Shown here: positions 17,784-26,824 of the stretch, piece by piece | Numbering within the stretch: the stretch's first letter is position 1 | Layout of the letters: every line of letters starts with the position of its first letter | Origin: Sarcina sp034439435 | GTDB taxonomy: Bacteria; Bacillota; Clostridia; Clostridiales; Clostridiaceae | Reading direction: 5' to 3' | DNA length: 64,000 nt | NCBI RefSeq assembly: GCF_034439435.1 | Contig: NZ_JAPCKJ010000003.1 | Location: 496,001 to 560,000 of the forward strand | The notes under the pieces: model-generated | The model's input: only the letters and a program-made list of their open reading frames with translations | Told to the model about the DNA's origin: nothing | The model's database searches: none | Program-made: the position numbers and the translations under genes

Positions 17784-19442
17784 ATGTCAAATGCTGAACA
17801 CTCATCAAATTTTATAAGAAACATAATAATAGATGATTTAGATAGCAAAAAACATGATACAATAATAACTCGTTTTCCACCTGAGCCTAATGGATATCTA
17901 CATATAGGTCATGCAAAGTCTATAGTTTTAAACTTTGAATTAGGAAAAGAGTTCAATGGAAGAACTAACCTAAGATTTGACGATACTAATCCTACTAAAG
18001 AGGATACTGAATACGTTGAATCAATAAAAGAAGATGTTAACTGGTTAGGCTATAACTGGAGTGAACTACATTTCGCATCAAACTACTTTGATGAAATGTA
18101 CAAAAGAGCTATACTTTTAATCAAAAAAGGTAAAGCTTACGTTTGTGATTTAACTCCAGAAGAAATTAAAGAATATAGAGGTACACTTACTGAGCCTGGT
18201 AAGGAAAGTCCATATAGAAATAGATCTGTTGAAGAAAACTTAGATTTATTCGAAAGAATGAGAAAAGGCGAATTTGAAGATGGTTCTAAAGTTTTAAGAG
18301 CTAAAATAGATATGAGTTCACCTAATATAAACTTCAGAGATCCTATAATCTATAGAATAGCTCATGCTAGCCACCATAACACTGGTGATAAGTGGTGCAT
18401 CTACCCTATGTATGATTTTGCTCATCCATTAGAGGATGCTATAGAAGGAATAACTCACTCTATTTGTACTTTAGAGTTTGCTGATCACAGACCACTATAT
18501 GATTGGTTCGTTGAAGAATGTGAAATGGAAAGTGTTCCAAGACAAATTGAGTTTGCAAGACTTAACATCACAAATACTGTTATGAGTAAAAGAAAATTAA
18601 AGCAATTAGTTGATGAAGGTATAGTTGATGGATGGGATGACCCAAGAATGCCTACTGTTGCTGGACTTAGAAGAAGAGGTTATACTCCTAAGTCAATAAG
18701 AAACTTCTGTAAAGCTATAGGTGTTGCTAAAGCAGATTCTACAGTTGATTCTCAAATGCTTGAGCATTTCATAAGAGAAGATCTTCAAGAAACTGCTCCA
18801 AGAGCTATGGCTGTTATAAACCCACTTAAATTAGTTATAACAAACTATCCTGAAGGAGAATCAGAGGTTCTTGAAATAGAAAACAATCCTAAAGATGAAT
18901 CTGCAGGAAAAAGAGCTGTTACATTCTCAAGAGAACTTTATATTGAAAGAGAAGATTTCATGGAAAATCCTCCAAAGAAATATTTCAGATTATTCCCAGG
19001 AAACGAAGTAAGATTAAAAGGTGCTTATTTTGTAAAATGTAACGAAGTTATAAAAGACGAAAATGGAGAAGTTACAGAAATCCACTGTACTTATGATCCA
19101 GAAACTAAGAGTGGAACTGGATTCACTGGAAGAAAAGTTAAAGGAACAATCCACTGGGTTGATGCTAATAACTGTATCCCGGCTGAATTTAGATTATATG
19201 AACCATTAATCTTAGATGATTGTGAAGAAAATGAAGGAAAGCACTTCCTTGAGCAAATAAATCCTAATTCATTAACTGTATGTAATGGATTCATTGAGCC
19301 AAGTGCTAAAGTTGCTAAACCTCAAGATAAATATCAATTATTTAGACATGGTTACTTCAATGTTGACCCTAACTTTACAAGTGATGATAATTTAGTATTT
19401 AATAGAATAGTTTCATTAAAGAGTTCATTTAAATTAAAATAA
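17784..19442 (+). CDS. glnS: Glutaminyl-tRNA synthetase
   Basis: 552 residues, the length of E. coli GlnRS (554). The class I HIGH box is in PPEPNGYLHIGHAKSI and the KMSKS loop is VMSKRKL; the C-terminal two-barrel anticodon-binding part is complete, with no YqeY fusion. It attaches glutamine directly to tRNA-Gln. Most Gram-positive bacteria lack this enzyme and amidate Glu-tRNA-Gln with GatCAB; GlnRS in clostridia is generally held to come by horizontal transfer. Base composition does not stand out from its neighbours, so any transfer is old. Monocistronic, with a hairpin terminator. GluRS is excluded by the GlnRS-type HIGH region and barrels. Confidence 0.95.
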   Translation: MSNAEHSSNFIRNIIIDDLDSKKHDTIITRFPPEPNGYLHIGHAKSIVLNFELGKEFNGRTNLRFDDTNPTKEDTEYVESIKEDVNWLGYNWSELHFASNYFDEMYKRAILLIKKGKAYVCDLTPEEIKEYRGTLTEPGKESPYRNRSVEENLDLFERMRKGEFEDGSKVLRAKIDMSSPNINFRDPIIYRIAHASHHNTGDKWCIYPMYDFAHPLEDAIEGITHSICTLEFADHRPLYDWFVEECEMESVPRQIEFARLNITNTVMSKRKLKQLVDEGIVDGWDDPRMPTVAGLRRRGYTPKSIRNFCKAIGVAKADSTVDSQMLEHFIREDLQETAPRAMAVINPLKLVITNYPEGESEVLEIENNPKDESAGKRAVTFSRELYIEREDFMENPPKKYFRLFPGNEVRLKGAYFVKCNEVIKDENGEVTEIHCTYDPETKSGTGFTGRKVKGTIHWVDANNCIPAEFRLYEPLILDDCEENEGKHFLEQINPNSLTVCNGFIEPSAKVAKPQDKYQLFRHGYFNVDPNFTSDDNLVFNRIVSLKSSFKLK

Positions 19443-19443
19443 T

Positions 19444-19470
19444 AAAAAGACCACATTTGTGGTCTTTTTT
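19444..19470 (+). terminator. Intrinsic terminator after glnS
   Basis: AAAAAGACCACA and TGTGGTCTTTTTT, short loop, T run. Confidence 0.9.
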
Positions 19471-19611
19471 ATTACTTATTAATTATATATAAAATAATTC
19501 AATAGAAATTTATATTACTTTCTCTTAAAATTATTTTATAATTATATATATACTTATTCAAAATTTTAAAACATAAATATGTAACATAAGATATAAATTT
19601 AGGAGGTAACT

Positions 19612-20076
19612 ATGCTTGAATTCGTAAATAAAACTGTAATTAATTACCCTGTTGAAGAGGTATTTGCAATATTCATAAAAACTGCTAAAAGAGATTTTCC
19701 AAAACTTGATATAAAAAACCCAATAGGAACATCAACCAAAAGAGAGATTGGTAATTATTCTAAGAAAAAAGCTGAGGCTACAATAACAATAACTGACTTT
19801 AAGGAAAATGAAGTCTATTCTATTAAAACAGTAACAGATACTAGTGAATACTCTTCTACTTATATATTTGAAAAAATAGATGATTCTAGTTGTAGACTTA
19901 CATTAAAAGAAGAACAAACGGTGTCAGGAATATTTGGTATGCTAAATAATGTTATGCATAAATTTTTATATAAAAAAAGTATTAGAACAAGATTTCAATA
20001 CTTTGTTCAAGGATTAAATGAGGAACTTAAAAGAAGAAAAGAAAATATTGAACGTAGTACAAAAAAAACTGATTAA
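19612..20076 (+). CDS. SRPBCC-like protein (DUF3284-type), function unknown
   Basis: 154 residues, ATG preceded by AGGAGGT. The start FVNKTVINYPVEEVFAIFIKTAK and the alternating pattern after it (ATITITDFKENEVYSIKTVTDTSEYSSTYIFEKID) suggest a START/SRPBCC fold with a strand-helix-strand opening, which forms a cavity for a hydrophobic ligand. The last ~40 residues are strongly basic and helical. No catalytic residues can be named. Such genes are common in Firmicutes, often labelled DUF3284; I am fairly sure of the fold, not of the exact family. It stands alone between two terminators. Confidence 0.6.
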   Translation: MLEFVNKTVINYPVEEVFAIFIKTAKRDFPKLDIKNPIGTSTKREIGNYSKKKAEATITITDFKENEVYSIKTVTDTSEYSSTYIFEKIDDSSCRLTLKEEQTVSGIFGMLNNVMHKFLYKKSIRTRFQYFVQGLNEELKRRKENIERSTKKTD

Positions 20077-20083
20077 TTATTAT

Positions 20084-20122
20084 TAACTGAGTTAAAGTAT
20101 TATCTTTGCTCAGTTATTTTAA
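20084..20122 (+). terminator. Probable terminator after the SRPBCC-like gene
   Basis: TAACTGAG (20084-20091) pairs with CTCAGTTA (20109-20116) followed by TTTTAATCTTT; the 17-base loop is large. Confidence 0.55.
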
Positions 20123-20428
20123 TCTTTAGTTATATTTTACATGAATATGGATTCTTACCTATATTTTCAGATTCAACTTAATTTCAACTGAAAATCTCTA
20201 CTTTTAATTTGGCATATCGAACTTATATAATGTAACATAATTAGATTGTATTTTTATAAAAATAAGCAAAAACTTCTTAACTCTATTTATTACTCTTACT
20301 TATATAAAATTTAATTTAATTCAGAGAGAATTTACACAAACTCTGAATTTTAGTGGAGTTTCTCTAATTCTTAATACACTACAATTCTACTCTTTAAGTA
20401 ATTCAATTATTAAATAAAAAAGTTTATT
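20123..20428. other. Intergenic region upstream of the flavodoxin promoter
   Basis: About 305 bases without a gene. A 9-bp hairpin, AATTCAGAG (20318-20326) with CTCTGAATT (20341-20349), is followed by a TTTTAG tract; it might be a processed RNA end or chance. Confidence 0.4.
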
Positions 20429-20447
20429 GAAAATTATTATCATTTAT
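20429..20447 (+). promoter_or_regulatory. Fur-box-like operator 1
   Basis: GAAAATTATTATCATTTAT matches the classical 19-base Fur consensus at about 13 of 19 positions and ends two bases before the -35. Confidence 0.5.
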
Positions 20448-20449
20448 TA

Positions 20450-20478
20450 TTGACATCTTTATATTCTTATTGTATTAT
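20450..20478 (+). promoter_or_regulatory. Flavodoxin promoter
   Basis: A perfect TTGACA (20450-20455), 17 bases, then TATTAT (20473-20478). Confidence 0.7.
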
Positions 20479-20494
20479 AATGACATAAACTAAT

Positions 20495-20513
20495 TGAAAT
20501 TGATTTTCATTAA
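20495..20513 (+). promoter_or_regulatory. Fur-box-like operator 2
   Basis: GAAATTGATTTTCATTAAC matches the Fur consensus at about 14 of 19 positions, and lies just after the expected transcription start, where Fur would block initiation. Confidence 0.65.
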
Positions 20514-20547
20514 CAATTAAAAAGATTTAATTTATGAGGTGATATAT

Positions 20548-20964
20548 ATGAAAAAATTAAACATTATTTATTGGTCAGGAACAGGAAATACAGAAACTAT
20601 GGCTAATCTTATAGCAGAAGGAGCTAAAGAAAATGGTTTAGATGTAAAACTTCTAAATGTTTCAGATGCTTCTACAAAGGATGTTGAAGAATGTGATGTA
20701 TTAGCTTTAGGATCACCAGCTATGGGATGTGAAGTAATAGAAGAAGGAGAAATGGATCCATTTGTTGAAGAAATTTCAGGACTTGTATCTGGAAAGCCTA
20801 CTCTTTTATTCGGTTCATATGACTGGGGAACTGGTGAATGGATGGATAATTGGAAAGATAGAATGGAAGATTACGGCGCAAGTATAATTAATACAATAAT
20901 CGTTAATAATAATCCTGAAGGGCAAGATATAGATAAATGTAAAGATGCTGGTAAGGCACTTTAA
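20548..20964 (+). CDS. Flavodoxin
   Basis: 138 residues; ATG at 20548 after GAGGTGAT (the earlier in-frame GTG is part of the SD). The FMN phosphate loop SGTGNTE follows strand 1 (NIIYWSGTGNTETMA). The second FMN-binding loop is SYDWGTGEW and the acidic surface matches short-chain flavodoxins. It carries one or two electrons in the cytoplasm and replaces ferredoxin when iron is scarce. The promoter is flanked by two Fur-like boxes, so induction by iron starvation is expected. It is followed 40 bases later by the DUF3793 gene. Confidence 0.93.
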   Translation: MKKLNIIYWSGTGNTETMANLIAEGAKENGLDVKLLNVSDASTKDVEECDVLALGSPAMGCEVIEEGEMDPFVEEISGLVSGKPTLLFGSYDWGTGEWMDNWKDRMEDYGASIINTIIVNNNPEGQDIDKCKDAGKAL

Positions 20965-21004
20965 TTAAATTAGACTTATTTAAAAGAAAGGTGGAAGTAA
21001 GTAA

Positions 21005-21628
21005 ATGAATACTAAATTTATTAATCTCTTAGAAACTCTTAACAACGAAAAATACATGAGATCTTTTATATCATATTTAATTTCTCCTGTAATAACAGGG
21101 ATTAAACCTTCTTCCACCATTACTCTTTCAAAACAAGGTCATAATTTATTTAAACTTTGGAACATGTATGGTGAAGATTTCTTAAATGATCTTCAACTAA
21201 AATATGTTTTGCTTAGAGAAACTAACAATGCAAAAGTTATTCTTATCTATGATGAGATAAACTTAATGAATACAATATATAGAACGTCTTCAATGGATTT
21301 TCTAGAAAAACTCGGCTATAATTTAGAAATGAGTTTAGATGATATTTTAAATCATTTAATTAATAGATACTCTACTTTTCATTGTCCACATGAATTAGGA
21401 ATATTTTTAGGCATTCCTGTTGAAGATGTAAAATGTTTCATGGAATGCTCTGAAAGTAAATGCTTACTTTGTGGTTATTGGAAAGTATACGAAGAAGAAA
21501 AAAAAGCTCAAAGGATTTTTGAACTTTATGATAGTTCAAAAGAAATTGTAATGAATCATTTACTTGCAGGTAAAGATTTAAAAGAAGTTTATAACTTGAT
21601 GAATAATGTATATAAATTTAACATTTAA
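21005..21628 (+). CDS. DUF3793 family protein
   Basis: 207 residues. The hallmark CPHELGIFLGIPVEDVKCF is at the centre, with further cysteines C-terminal to it (ECSESKCLLCGYW). These cysteines might bind a metal or a cluster. No enzymatic function is known to me. DUF3793 genes are often next to flavodoxins in clostridia, and here it seems to share the flavodoxin's Fur-controlled promoter (40-base gap, no terminator between, SD GGTGGAAG). I infer a role under iron limitation, perhaps in flavodoxin use. Confidence 0.82.
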   Translation: MNTKFINLLETLNNEKYMRSFISYLISPVITGIKPSSTITLSKQGHNLFKLWNMYGEDFLNDLQLKYVLLRETNNAKVILIYDEINLMNTIYRTSSMDFLEKLGYNLEMSLDDILNHLINRYSTFHCPHELGIFLGIPVEDVKCFMECSESKCLLCGYWKVYEEEKKAQRIFELYDSSKEIVMNHLLAGKDLKEVYNLMNNVYKFNI

Positions 21629-21640
21629 CTCTCATTGCTA

Positions 21641-21682
21641 AAAAACCACTCAGATTTCTGCCATTTTCTGAGTGGTTTTATT
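21641..21682 (+). terminator. Intrinsic terminator of the flavodoxin-DUF3793 operon
   Basis: AAAACCACTCAGA pairs with TCTGAGTGGTTTT, followed by ATTTTTAG. Confidence 0.88.
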
Positions 21683-21806
21683 TTTAGTTTTAGCTCTATT
21701 TTAAAATAGTATCTATTTAAAATATCTCTTAAAATCTTTAGAGAATTTATTATATGTTGATTTGAAAATTTATCATAATAATCTTAAATAAATAATAAGT
21801 ATATTA

Positions 21807-22499
21807 TTAATTGCTTGTGAACTTATATCCTACACCTCTTATGGTTTGAATATACTGTGGGTTTTTGTCATCACTTTCAATCTTTTTACGTAAATGTCTA
21901 ATATGAACATCAACAGTTCTTGTTTCTCCTATGTATTCATAACCCCATATTTTATCTAGTAAAAGCTCTCTTGTTAAGATATTACCTTTATTCTTTATAA
22001 GAAGCTTTAAAAGTTCAAACTCTTTTAGAGTTAATTCCACATTCTTTGATTCTTTTGTTACTTCCCTTGTTTGGAAGTTAACTACAATATCTCCAAATTT
22101 GGTTATATTCTCTTCCTTCTTAACATTACTTCTTCTAAGTAAAGCTTTTATTCTAGCCATAAGTTCTCTAATCGAAAATGGCTTTGTTATATAGTCATCT
22201 GCTCCAAGTTCTAAGCCTAAAACTTTATCAAACTCTTCACCTTTTGCTGTAATCATCATTACTGGAATGTCTGCAGTTTCTTCATTTCTTCTAATTTCTT
22301 TACAAACCTCTAATCCATCAATTTCTGGTAGCATTAAATCTAAAAGTATTAAATCAAATTTACTTTCTTTTATAATTTTTAGCGCTTCAGTTCCATTAAC
22401 AGCTACTGCTGTATCATATCCTTCTTTTTTTAAGTTAAATTTTATAAGTTCTCTAATATGTTCCTCATCATCTACTATTAGGACTTTTTTGTTAGTCAT
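21807..22499 (-). CDS. Response regulator, PhoB/PhoP type
   Basis: 230 residues from the ATG at 22499, with AAAGGAGGGA upstream. Receiver domain: acidic pair DDEE near the start, phospho-acceptor in LILLDLMLPEIDG, conserved T of MMITAK and K of DDYITKPF. The DNA-binding winged helix is OmpR/PhoB-type (TLKEFELLKLLIKNKGNILTRE...VDVHIRHLRKKIE). Its place after phoU suggests it is the phosphate regulator that would bind the two PHO boxes upstream. No histidine-kinase gene is adjacent. It has its own candidate promoter, so it may not depend on the pst operon. Confidence 0.85.
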   Translation of the reverse strand: MTNKKVLIVDDEEHIRELIKFNLKKEGYDTAVAVNGTEALKIIKESKFDLILLDLMLPEIDGLEVCKEIRRNEETADIPVMMITAKGEEFDKVLGLELGADDYITKPFSIRELMARIKALLRRSNVKKEENITKFGDIVVNFQTREVTKESKNVELTLKEFELLKLLIKNKGNILTRELLLDKIWGYEYIGETRTVDVHIRHLRKKIESDDKNPQYIQTIRGVGYKFTSN

Positions 22500-22534
22500 A
22501 CTCTGTCCCTCCTTTACCCAAAACACTACCCTAT

Positions 22535-22563
22535 TTTATAGCTTATCACAATATTGAAAACAA
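22535..22563 (-). promoter_or_regulatory. Candidate promoter of the response regulator
   Basis: Minus strand TTGTTT (22558-22563), 17 bases, TATAAA (22535-22540). Confidence 0.45.
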
Positions 22564-22594
22564 AAAAAGATATACCATTACATGATATATCTTT
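22562..22594 (-). terminator. Intrinsic terminator after phoU
   Basis: AAAGATATA (22566-22574) pairs with TATATCTTT (22586-22594); the minus strand ends TCTTTTTTTG. It separates phoU from the response regulator. Confidence 0.75.
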
Positions 22595-22600
22595 AGATTA

Positions 22601-23254
22601 TTATCCTAGTTCAGTCATATCACCTTTTATGGCGTAAACTATGTTCTCACAAACATTTGTTATGTGATCACCTATTCTCTCTAAATATCTAGCAACAAAT
22701 ATTAACTTAACCCCTTGGTTTATATTATTAGGATCCTTATGCATTGCTGATAATAAATTTACATATACATCGTTATATAAATCATCAACAATATTATCCT
22801 CTAATGCTGCATCATAAGCTAATTTTGTTTCATTGCTGTCTAAAGCATTCTTAGCATCTTTTAACATATTTAAACAAACTGATTTCATTTTAGGTATGCC
22901 GACCATACCTGTAATATGATCTTCACTATCTATTTTTATTGTTTCCATAGCTATGTTAACTGAATAGTCTCCTACTCTTTCAAGATCAGTAACTATAGTT
23001 GATAAAGCATATATATTTCTTAAATCCTTAGCCATTGGTTGTTTTAATGCCGTTAACTCTATAGATTTTTCAATTATTTTATTCCTTAAGTTATCTATTT
23101 CATCATCCATTTTTATAACTTCTCTAGCAAGAGCCAAGTCCTTATTAACTATTGAGTCTACTGATTTTTCTATTGCTATTTCACATAGTTCCATCATTTG
23201 TTTAGTTTCTGCCTTTAGCTCTTTTATGCTTACTCTTAAATCATCTATACTCAT
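22601..23254 (-). CDS. phoU: Phosphate transport accessory protein PhoU
   Basis: 217 residues, two PhoU three-helix repeats. The family signature is clear in both halves: DDEIDNLRNKIIEKSIELTALKQPMAKDLRNIYALSTIVTDLERVGDYSVNIA and YLERIGDHITNVCE. It is a cytoplasmic peripheral protein that links the Pst transporter to phosphate signalling. Last gene of the pstS-pstC-pstA-pstB-phoU unit, 24 bases after pstB, and followed by a terminator. Confidence 0.95.
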   Translation of the reverse strand: MSIDDLRVSIKELKAETKQMMELCEIAIEKSVDSIVNKDLALAREVIKMDDEIDNLRNKIIEKSIELTALKQPMAKDLRNIYALSTIVTDLERVGDYSVNIAMETIKIDSEDHITGMVGIPKMKSVCLNMLKDAKNALDSNETKLAYDAALEDNIVDDLYNDVYVNLLSAMHKDPNNINQGVKLIFVARYLERIGDHITNVCENIVYAIKGDMTELG

Positions 23255-23278
23255 TTTTTCTAATCACCCCTTATATTT

Positions 23279-24040
23279 TTAGCCAAATCTTCCTGTTATA
23301 TAGTCCTCAGTTCTTTTATCTCTTGGATTTGTGAATATTGTATTAGTATCACTAAATTCTACAAGCTCTCCATTTAAGAAAAATGCTGTTTTGTCTGATA
23401 TACGAGCTGCCTGTTGCATGTTATGTGTTACTATTACTATAGTATATTTATCTTCAAGCTTTCTTATAAGCTCTTCTACTTTTAATGTTGAAATTGGGTC
23501 TAAAGCTGATGTTGGTTCATCCATAAGAATTATCTCCGGATTCATAGCTATTGCTCTAGCAATACATATTCTTTGTTGTTGTCCTCCTGAAAGACCTAAT
23601 GCAGATGATTTAAGTCTGTTTTTAACTTCATCCCATATAGCTGCATCTCTTAAACTATCTTCAACAATTTTATCTAAAACTTTTTTATCTTTTATTCCAT
23701 GTACTCTTGGTCCATAAGCAACATTATCATATATACTCATTGGGAAAAGATTAGGTTTTTGGAATACCATTCCTACTTTAGTACGAAGTGCTATAACATC
23801 ATCATCTTTGTATATATCTTTTCCATCAACTTGTATTTCACCTTCGATTCTAACTATAGGAATTAAATCGTTCATTCTATTTAAAGTACGAAGAAAAGTT
23901 GATTTACCACATCCTGAAGGTCCTATTAATGCTGTAACTTCGTTTTCTTTTATATCTATATTAATTTTCTTTAAAGCATGATTGCTTGCGTAAAATAGAT
24001 CTAAATCTCTTACTTGAATTTTTGTTTTTTTATCACTCAT
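23279..24040 (-). CDS. pstB: Phosphate ABC transporter ATP-binding protein PstB
   Basis: 253 residues, full-length. Walker A is GPSGCGKS, the signature LSGGQQQR, Walker B IILMDEPTSALDP and the H-loop VTHNM. The spacing and the TFLRTLNRMNDLIP stretch after Walker A are typical of PstB rather than other importers. It energises PstCA for high-affinity phosphate uptake. 17 bases after pstA; SD AAGGTGG. Confidence 0.97.
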   Translation of the reverse strand: MSDKKTKIQVRDLDLFYASNHALKKINIDIKENEVTALIGPSGCGKSTFLRTLNRMNDLIPIVRIEGEIQVDGKDIYKDDDVIALRTKVGMVFQKPNLFPMSIYDNVAYGPRVHGIKDKKVLDKIVEDSLRDAAIWDEVKNRLKSSALGLSGGQQQRICIARAIAMNPEIILMDEPTSALDPISTLKVEELIRKLEDKYTIVIVTHNMQQAARISDKTAFFLNGELVEFSDTNTIFTNPRDKRTEDYITGRFG

Positions 24041-24057
24041 CTTAATACCACCTTAAA

Positions 24058-24879
24058 TTAATAGTTTGCCTTATTGAACTTTTTAGCTATTAACTTAGCT
24101 GAAATATTTAAAGCTAATATTATTACTATAAGCACTATTCCAACCGCAGCTGCTGTTTCTATATCTCCTTTTTCCTTTGTTACAAGGTAAGCTTGAACTG
24201 TAAGTGTTCTTGCGCTTGAGAAAATTCCCTTTGGCATTTGTGCAACAGTTCCAGCAGTAAGTAATATGGCTGCTGACTCTCCAATTATACGTCCAATTGA
24301 TAATATTACTCCTGAAAGTATTCCAGGCATTGCACTTGGTAATATTACTTTATATAAAGTTTGAAACTTTGTAGCTCCTAATCCTAAAGAAGCCTCTCTA
24401 TATGATTCAGGCACAGTTTTTAATGCCTCTTCTGTTGTTCTAATTATTACAGGTAAAATTATTATTGATACTGTCAATGATCCTGCTAGAATTGAGTATC
24501 CCATTTTTAAAGCAACTACAAAGAATATACCTCCGAATAACCCATAAACGATTGAAGGAATTCCTGCTAAGCTCTCAGTTGCAAATCTTATAAACTTAAC
24601 CATTTTCCCTTGCTTAGCGTACTCTTGTAAGTAAACCGCTGCTAAGACTCCTATTGGTGTAGCTACTGCTAATGAAAGTACAACTGTCCATAGTGTTGTT
24701 ACTATCATTGGTAATATTCCACCACCGCTTGCTGAATAGTTACTTGTTAAAAATGATAAATTTATTTTTCCTATACCTTTTACGAATATAAATCCTAATA
24801 TTATTACAAGGATTCCAATTGTAAAGGCTGCTGATAACCAAACTAATCCATTTAATATATTATCTTTAACTTTTCTCAT
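24058..24879 (-). CDS. pstA: Phosphate ABC transporter permease PstA
   Basis: 273 residues with six predicted membrane helices. The binding-protein-dependent permease signature is intact: EALKTVPESYREASLGLGATKFQT, with SLAGIPSIVYGLFGG typical of PstA. It pairs with PstC to form the phosphate pore. It starts two bases past pstC, implying coupled translation. Confidence 0.96.
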   Translation of the reverse strand: MRKVKDNILNGLVWLSAAFTIGILVIILGFIFVKGIGKINLSFLTSNYSASGGGILPMIVTTLWTVVLSLAVATPIGVLAAVYLQEYAKQGKMVKFIRFATESLAGIPSIVYGLFGGIFFVVALKMGYSILAGSLTVSIIILPVIIRTTEEALKTVPESYREASLGLGATKFQTLYKVILPSAMPGILSGVILSIGRIIGESAAILLTAGTVAQMPKGIFSSARTLTVQAYLVTKEKGDIETAAAVGIVLIVIILALNISAKLIAKKFNKANY

Positions 24880-24881
24880 AT

Positions 24882-25769
24882 TTATTTACCACCCTTGTTG
24901 GAAAGTTTACTTAGCACTAAGTTTAGTATTAATATGAATGTAAATAATACTACTCCTGTTGCAAATAACATTTCTTGATGAGTTCCAAAAGCATATCCCA
25001 TCTCTAAAGCTATGTTAGTTGTAAGTGGTCTTACACTATCCATTATAGAACCTGGAATAACCGGTGTATTACCTGCTACTAATATAACTGCCATTGTTTC
25101 TCCAATAGCCCTACCTATACCTAATACTACTCCTGTCATTATTCCTGATTTAGCAGCTGGTACAACAACTTTGAATATTGTTTCAGTTTTTGATGCACCT
25201 AAAGCCAATGATCCTTCTTTATATGCATTTGGTACGGCTCTTATGGCTGTCTCTGAAACTGTGATAACAGTTGGTAACATCATTATGGCTAATACTATTA
25301 TTACAGCTAATAAACTTTGCCCTTTTGGTAAGTTAAATATATCTTGTATTGTAGGAACTATTACAGCCAATCCAAATACCCCATATAAAACAGATGGTAT
25401 TCCAGCTAAAAGTTCTACTGCTCCAGACATAATCTTTGCTATTTTCTTGGGTGCTATCTCTGCTATGAATATTGCTGTTAATATTCCTATAGGTACTCCT
25501 ATTATTAATGATCCTATTGTAGCACCTAAAGAAGCTACTATCATAGGTAATATTCCGTATTTATTTGCACTTGGTATCCATTGTGTCCCAAATATAAAGT
25601 CCCAAAAAGAATATCCTTCTATTATAAATGGTCTTAATCCTTTATAAAAAACAAATCCTATTATTAAAAGTAAGCTTATTACAGCTATTGAGGCACTTAC
25701 TAAGAATATTTTTTCAGTTAAGCTCTCTATAAAGTACTTATTCTTATTATTTTGACTTTTAGCTTCCAT
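24882..25769 (-). CDS. pstC: Phosphate ABC transporter permease PstC
   Basis: 295 residues; ATG at 25769 after GGTGGAGGT (an in-frame GTG 12 bases upstream is inside the SD). Six predicted helices, permease EAA motif AIRAVPNAYKEGSLALGASKTET and the PstC-type ELLAGIPSVLYGVFG. Partner of PstA. It is 78 bases after pstS; no terminator in between. Confidence 0.95.
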   Translation of the reverse strand: MEAKSQNNKNKYFIESLTEKIFLVSASIAVISLLLIIGFVFYKGLRPFIIEGYSFWDFIFGTQWIPSANKYGILPMIVASLGATIGSLIIGVPIGILTAIFIAEIAPKKIAKIMSGAVELLAGIPSVLYGVFGLAVIVPTIQDIFNLPKGQSLLAVIIVLAIMMLPTVITVSETAIRAVPNAYKEGSLALGASKTETIFKVVVPAAKSGIMTGVVLGIGRAIGETMAVILVAGNTPVIPGSIMDSVRPLTTNIALEMGYAFGTHQEMLFATGVVLFTFILILNLVLSKLSNKGGK

Positions 25770-25847
25770 ATTTACCTCCACCTAAAAATGATCTTTCCAT
25801 AATATCTTTCGCATTTTTTTCAAATTAATTCTTTTTAATTAATAAGC

Positions 25848-26666
25848 TTATCCTACACTTATTAATCCTTCCTCTTCTACTATTTCTTGTCCTTCTTTAG
25901 TCATCATAAAATCTATAAACTTCTTTGAATTTTCACTTAAATTATCTTCTTTATAAACTAATAAAAATGGCCTTGATAGCTTGTACGTTTTATTTTGTAC
26001 ATTTTCTGATGTAGGTTTTACTCCATCAACACTAACTGCATGAACTGAATCATCTACATAACTAAATGATATATATCCTATTGCATTCTTATTTCCTGCT
26101 ACCATAGTCTTTATGCTTCCTGATCCATCTGATATTTGTGCTTGTGAACTTATCTCTTCTGAATTAAAACCAACTATTTCTTGGAAAGCATCTCTTGTTC
26201 CTGATCCATCTTCTCTTGAAACTAATACTATTGGAGTATCTTCTCCTCCGACTTCTTTCCAATTTGTTATTTTTCCTGTATAGATATCTTTTATTTGTTC
26301 CATAGTAAGATTTTGTACTGGATTCTCATTGTTAACTATTACTGACATTCCATCATAGGCAATAGGTTTTTCTTTTATTCCAGTCTCTAATTCTTTTTCT
26401 TTTAAATCTCTTGATGAAATTCCTATTTCTACAGTTCCATTTATAGCATCTTTAATTCCTGCTGATGAACCTAATTGATTAACCTCAACAGTCACCTCAG
26501 GCATTTCATTTTTAAATGCTTCAGCCTCAACCTCAATAACTGGCCCTACTGAACTGGACCCTGAAATTTTTACTATATTTGCTCTTGACCCTTCTCCACA
26601 GCCTGTCATTAAAAAACCCATTGATAAAATGCTAATTAATGCAACTATAATTCTTCTCCTATTCAT
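25848..26666 (-). CDS. pstS: Phosphate-binding lipoprotein PstS (second copy)
   Basis: 272 residues with a lipoprotein signal ending in LMTGC (Cys23). The mature part has the phosphate-binding pattern SGSSSVGPV at the start and SREDGSGTRDAFQEIVGF in the middle. It is anchored on the outer membrane face and delivers phosphate to PstCA encoded downstream. It resembles the copy at 26889-27722 along its entire length, so a tandem duplication is likely. Its own PHO box lies 130-150 bases upstream. Confidence 0.94.
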   Translation of the reverse strand: MNRRRIIVALISILSMGFLMTGCGEGSRANIVKISGSSSVGPVIEVEAEAFKNEMPEVTVEVNQLGSSAGIKDAINGTVEIGISSRDLKEKELETGIKEKPIAYDGMSVIVNNENPVQNLTMEQIKDIYTGKITNWKEVGGEDTPIVLVSREDGSGTRDAFQEIVGFNSEEISSQAQISDGSGSIKTMVAGNKNAIGYISFSYVDDSVHAVSVDGVKPTSENVQNKTYKLSRPFLLVYKEDNLSENSKKFIDFMMTKEGQEIVEEEGLISVG

Positions 26667-26792
26667 TTTTTTATCCTCCGCTTATATCAATTTAATATAC
26701 ATTTAAAATCTAATCATTTATTTTTATTTAACTTTCTATTTTTATTTCGCTTACAAATTAATGATATTTCTCTTAAGTTAAGTTAATATTAT

Positions 26793-26814
26793 TTCTATGT
26801 TAAATCTATGTAAA
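26793..26814 (-). promoter_or_regulatory. PHO box upstream of the second pstS
   Basis: Minus strand holds two 11-base direct repeats, TTTACATAGAT (26804-26814) and TTAACATAGAA (26793-26803), the spacing typical of PhoP/PhoB binding; a further TTAACTTAACTT follows. Confidence 0.65.
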
Positions 26815-26824
26815 AAAAAAATAG

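Noticed and set aside
25012..25647. 211-codon plus-strand frame
   Set aside because: It lies wholly inside pstC on the opposite strand, with no SD; its composition is a mirror of the pstC codons.
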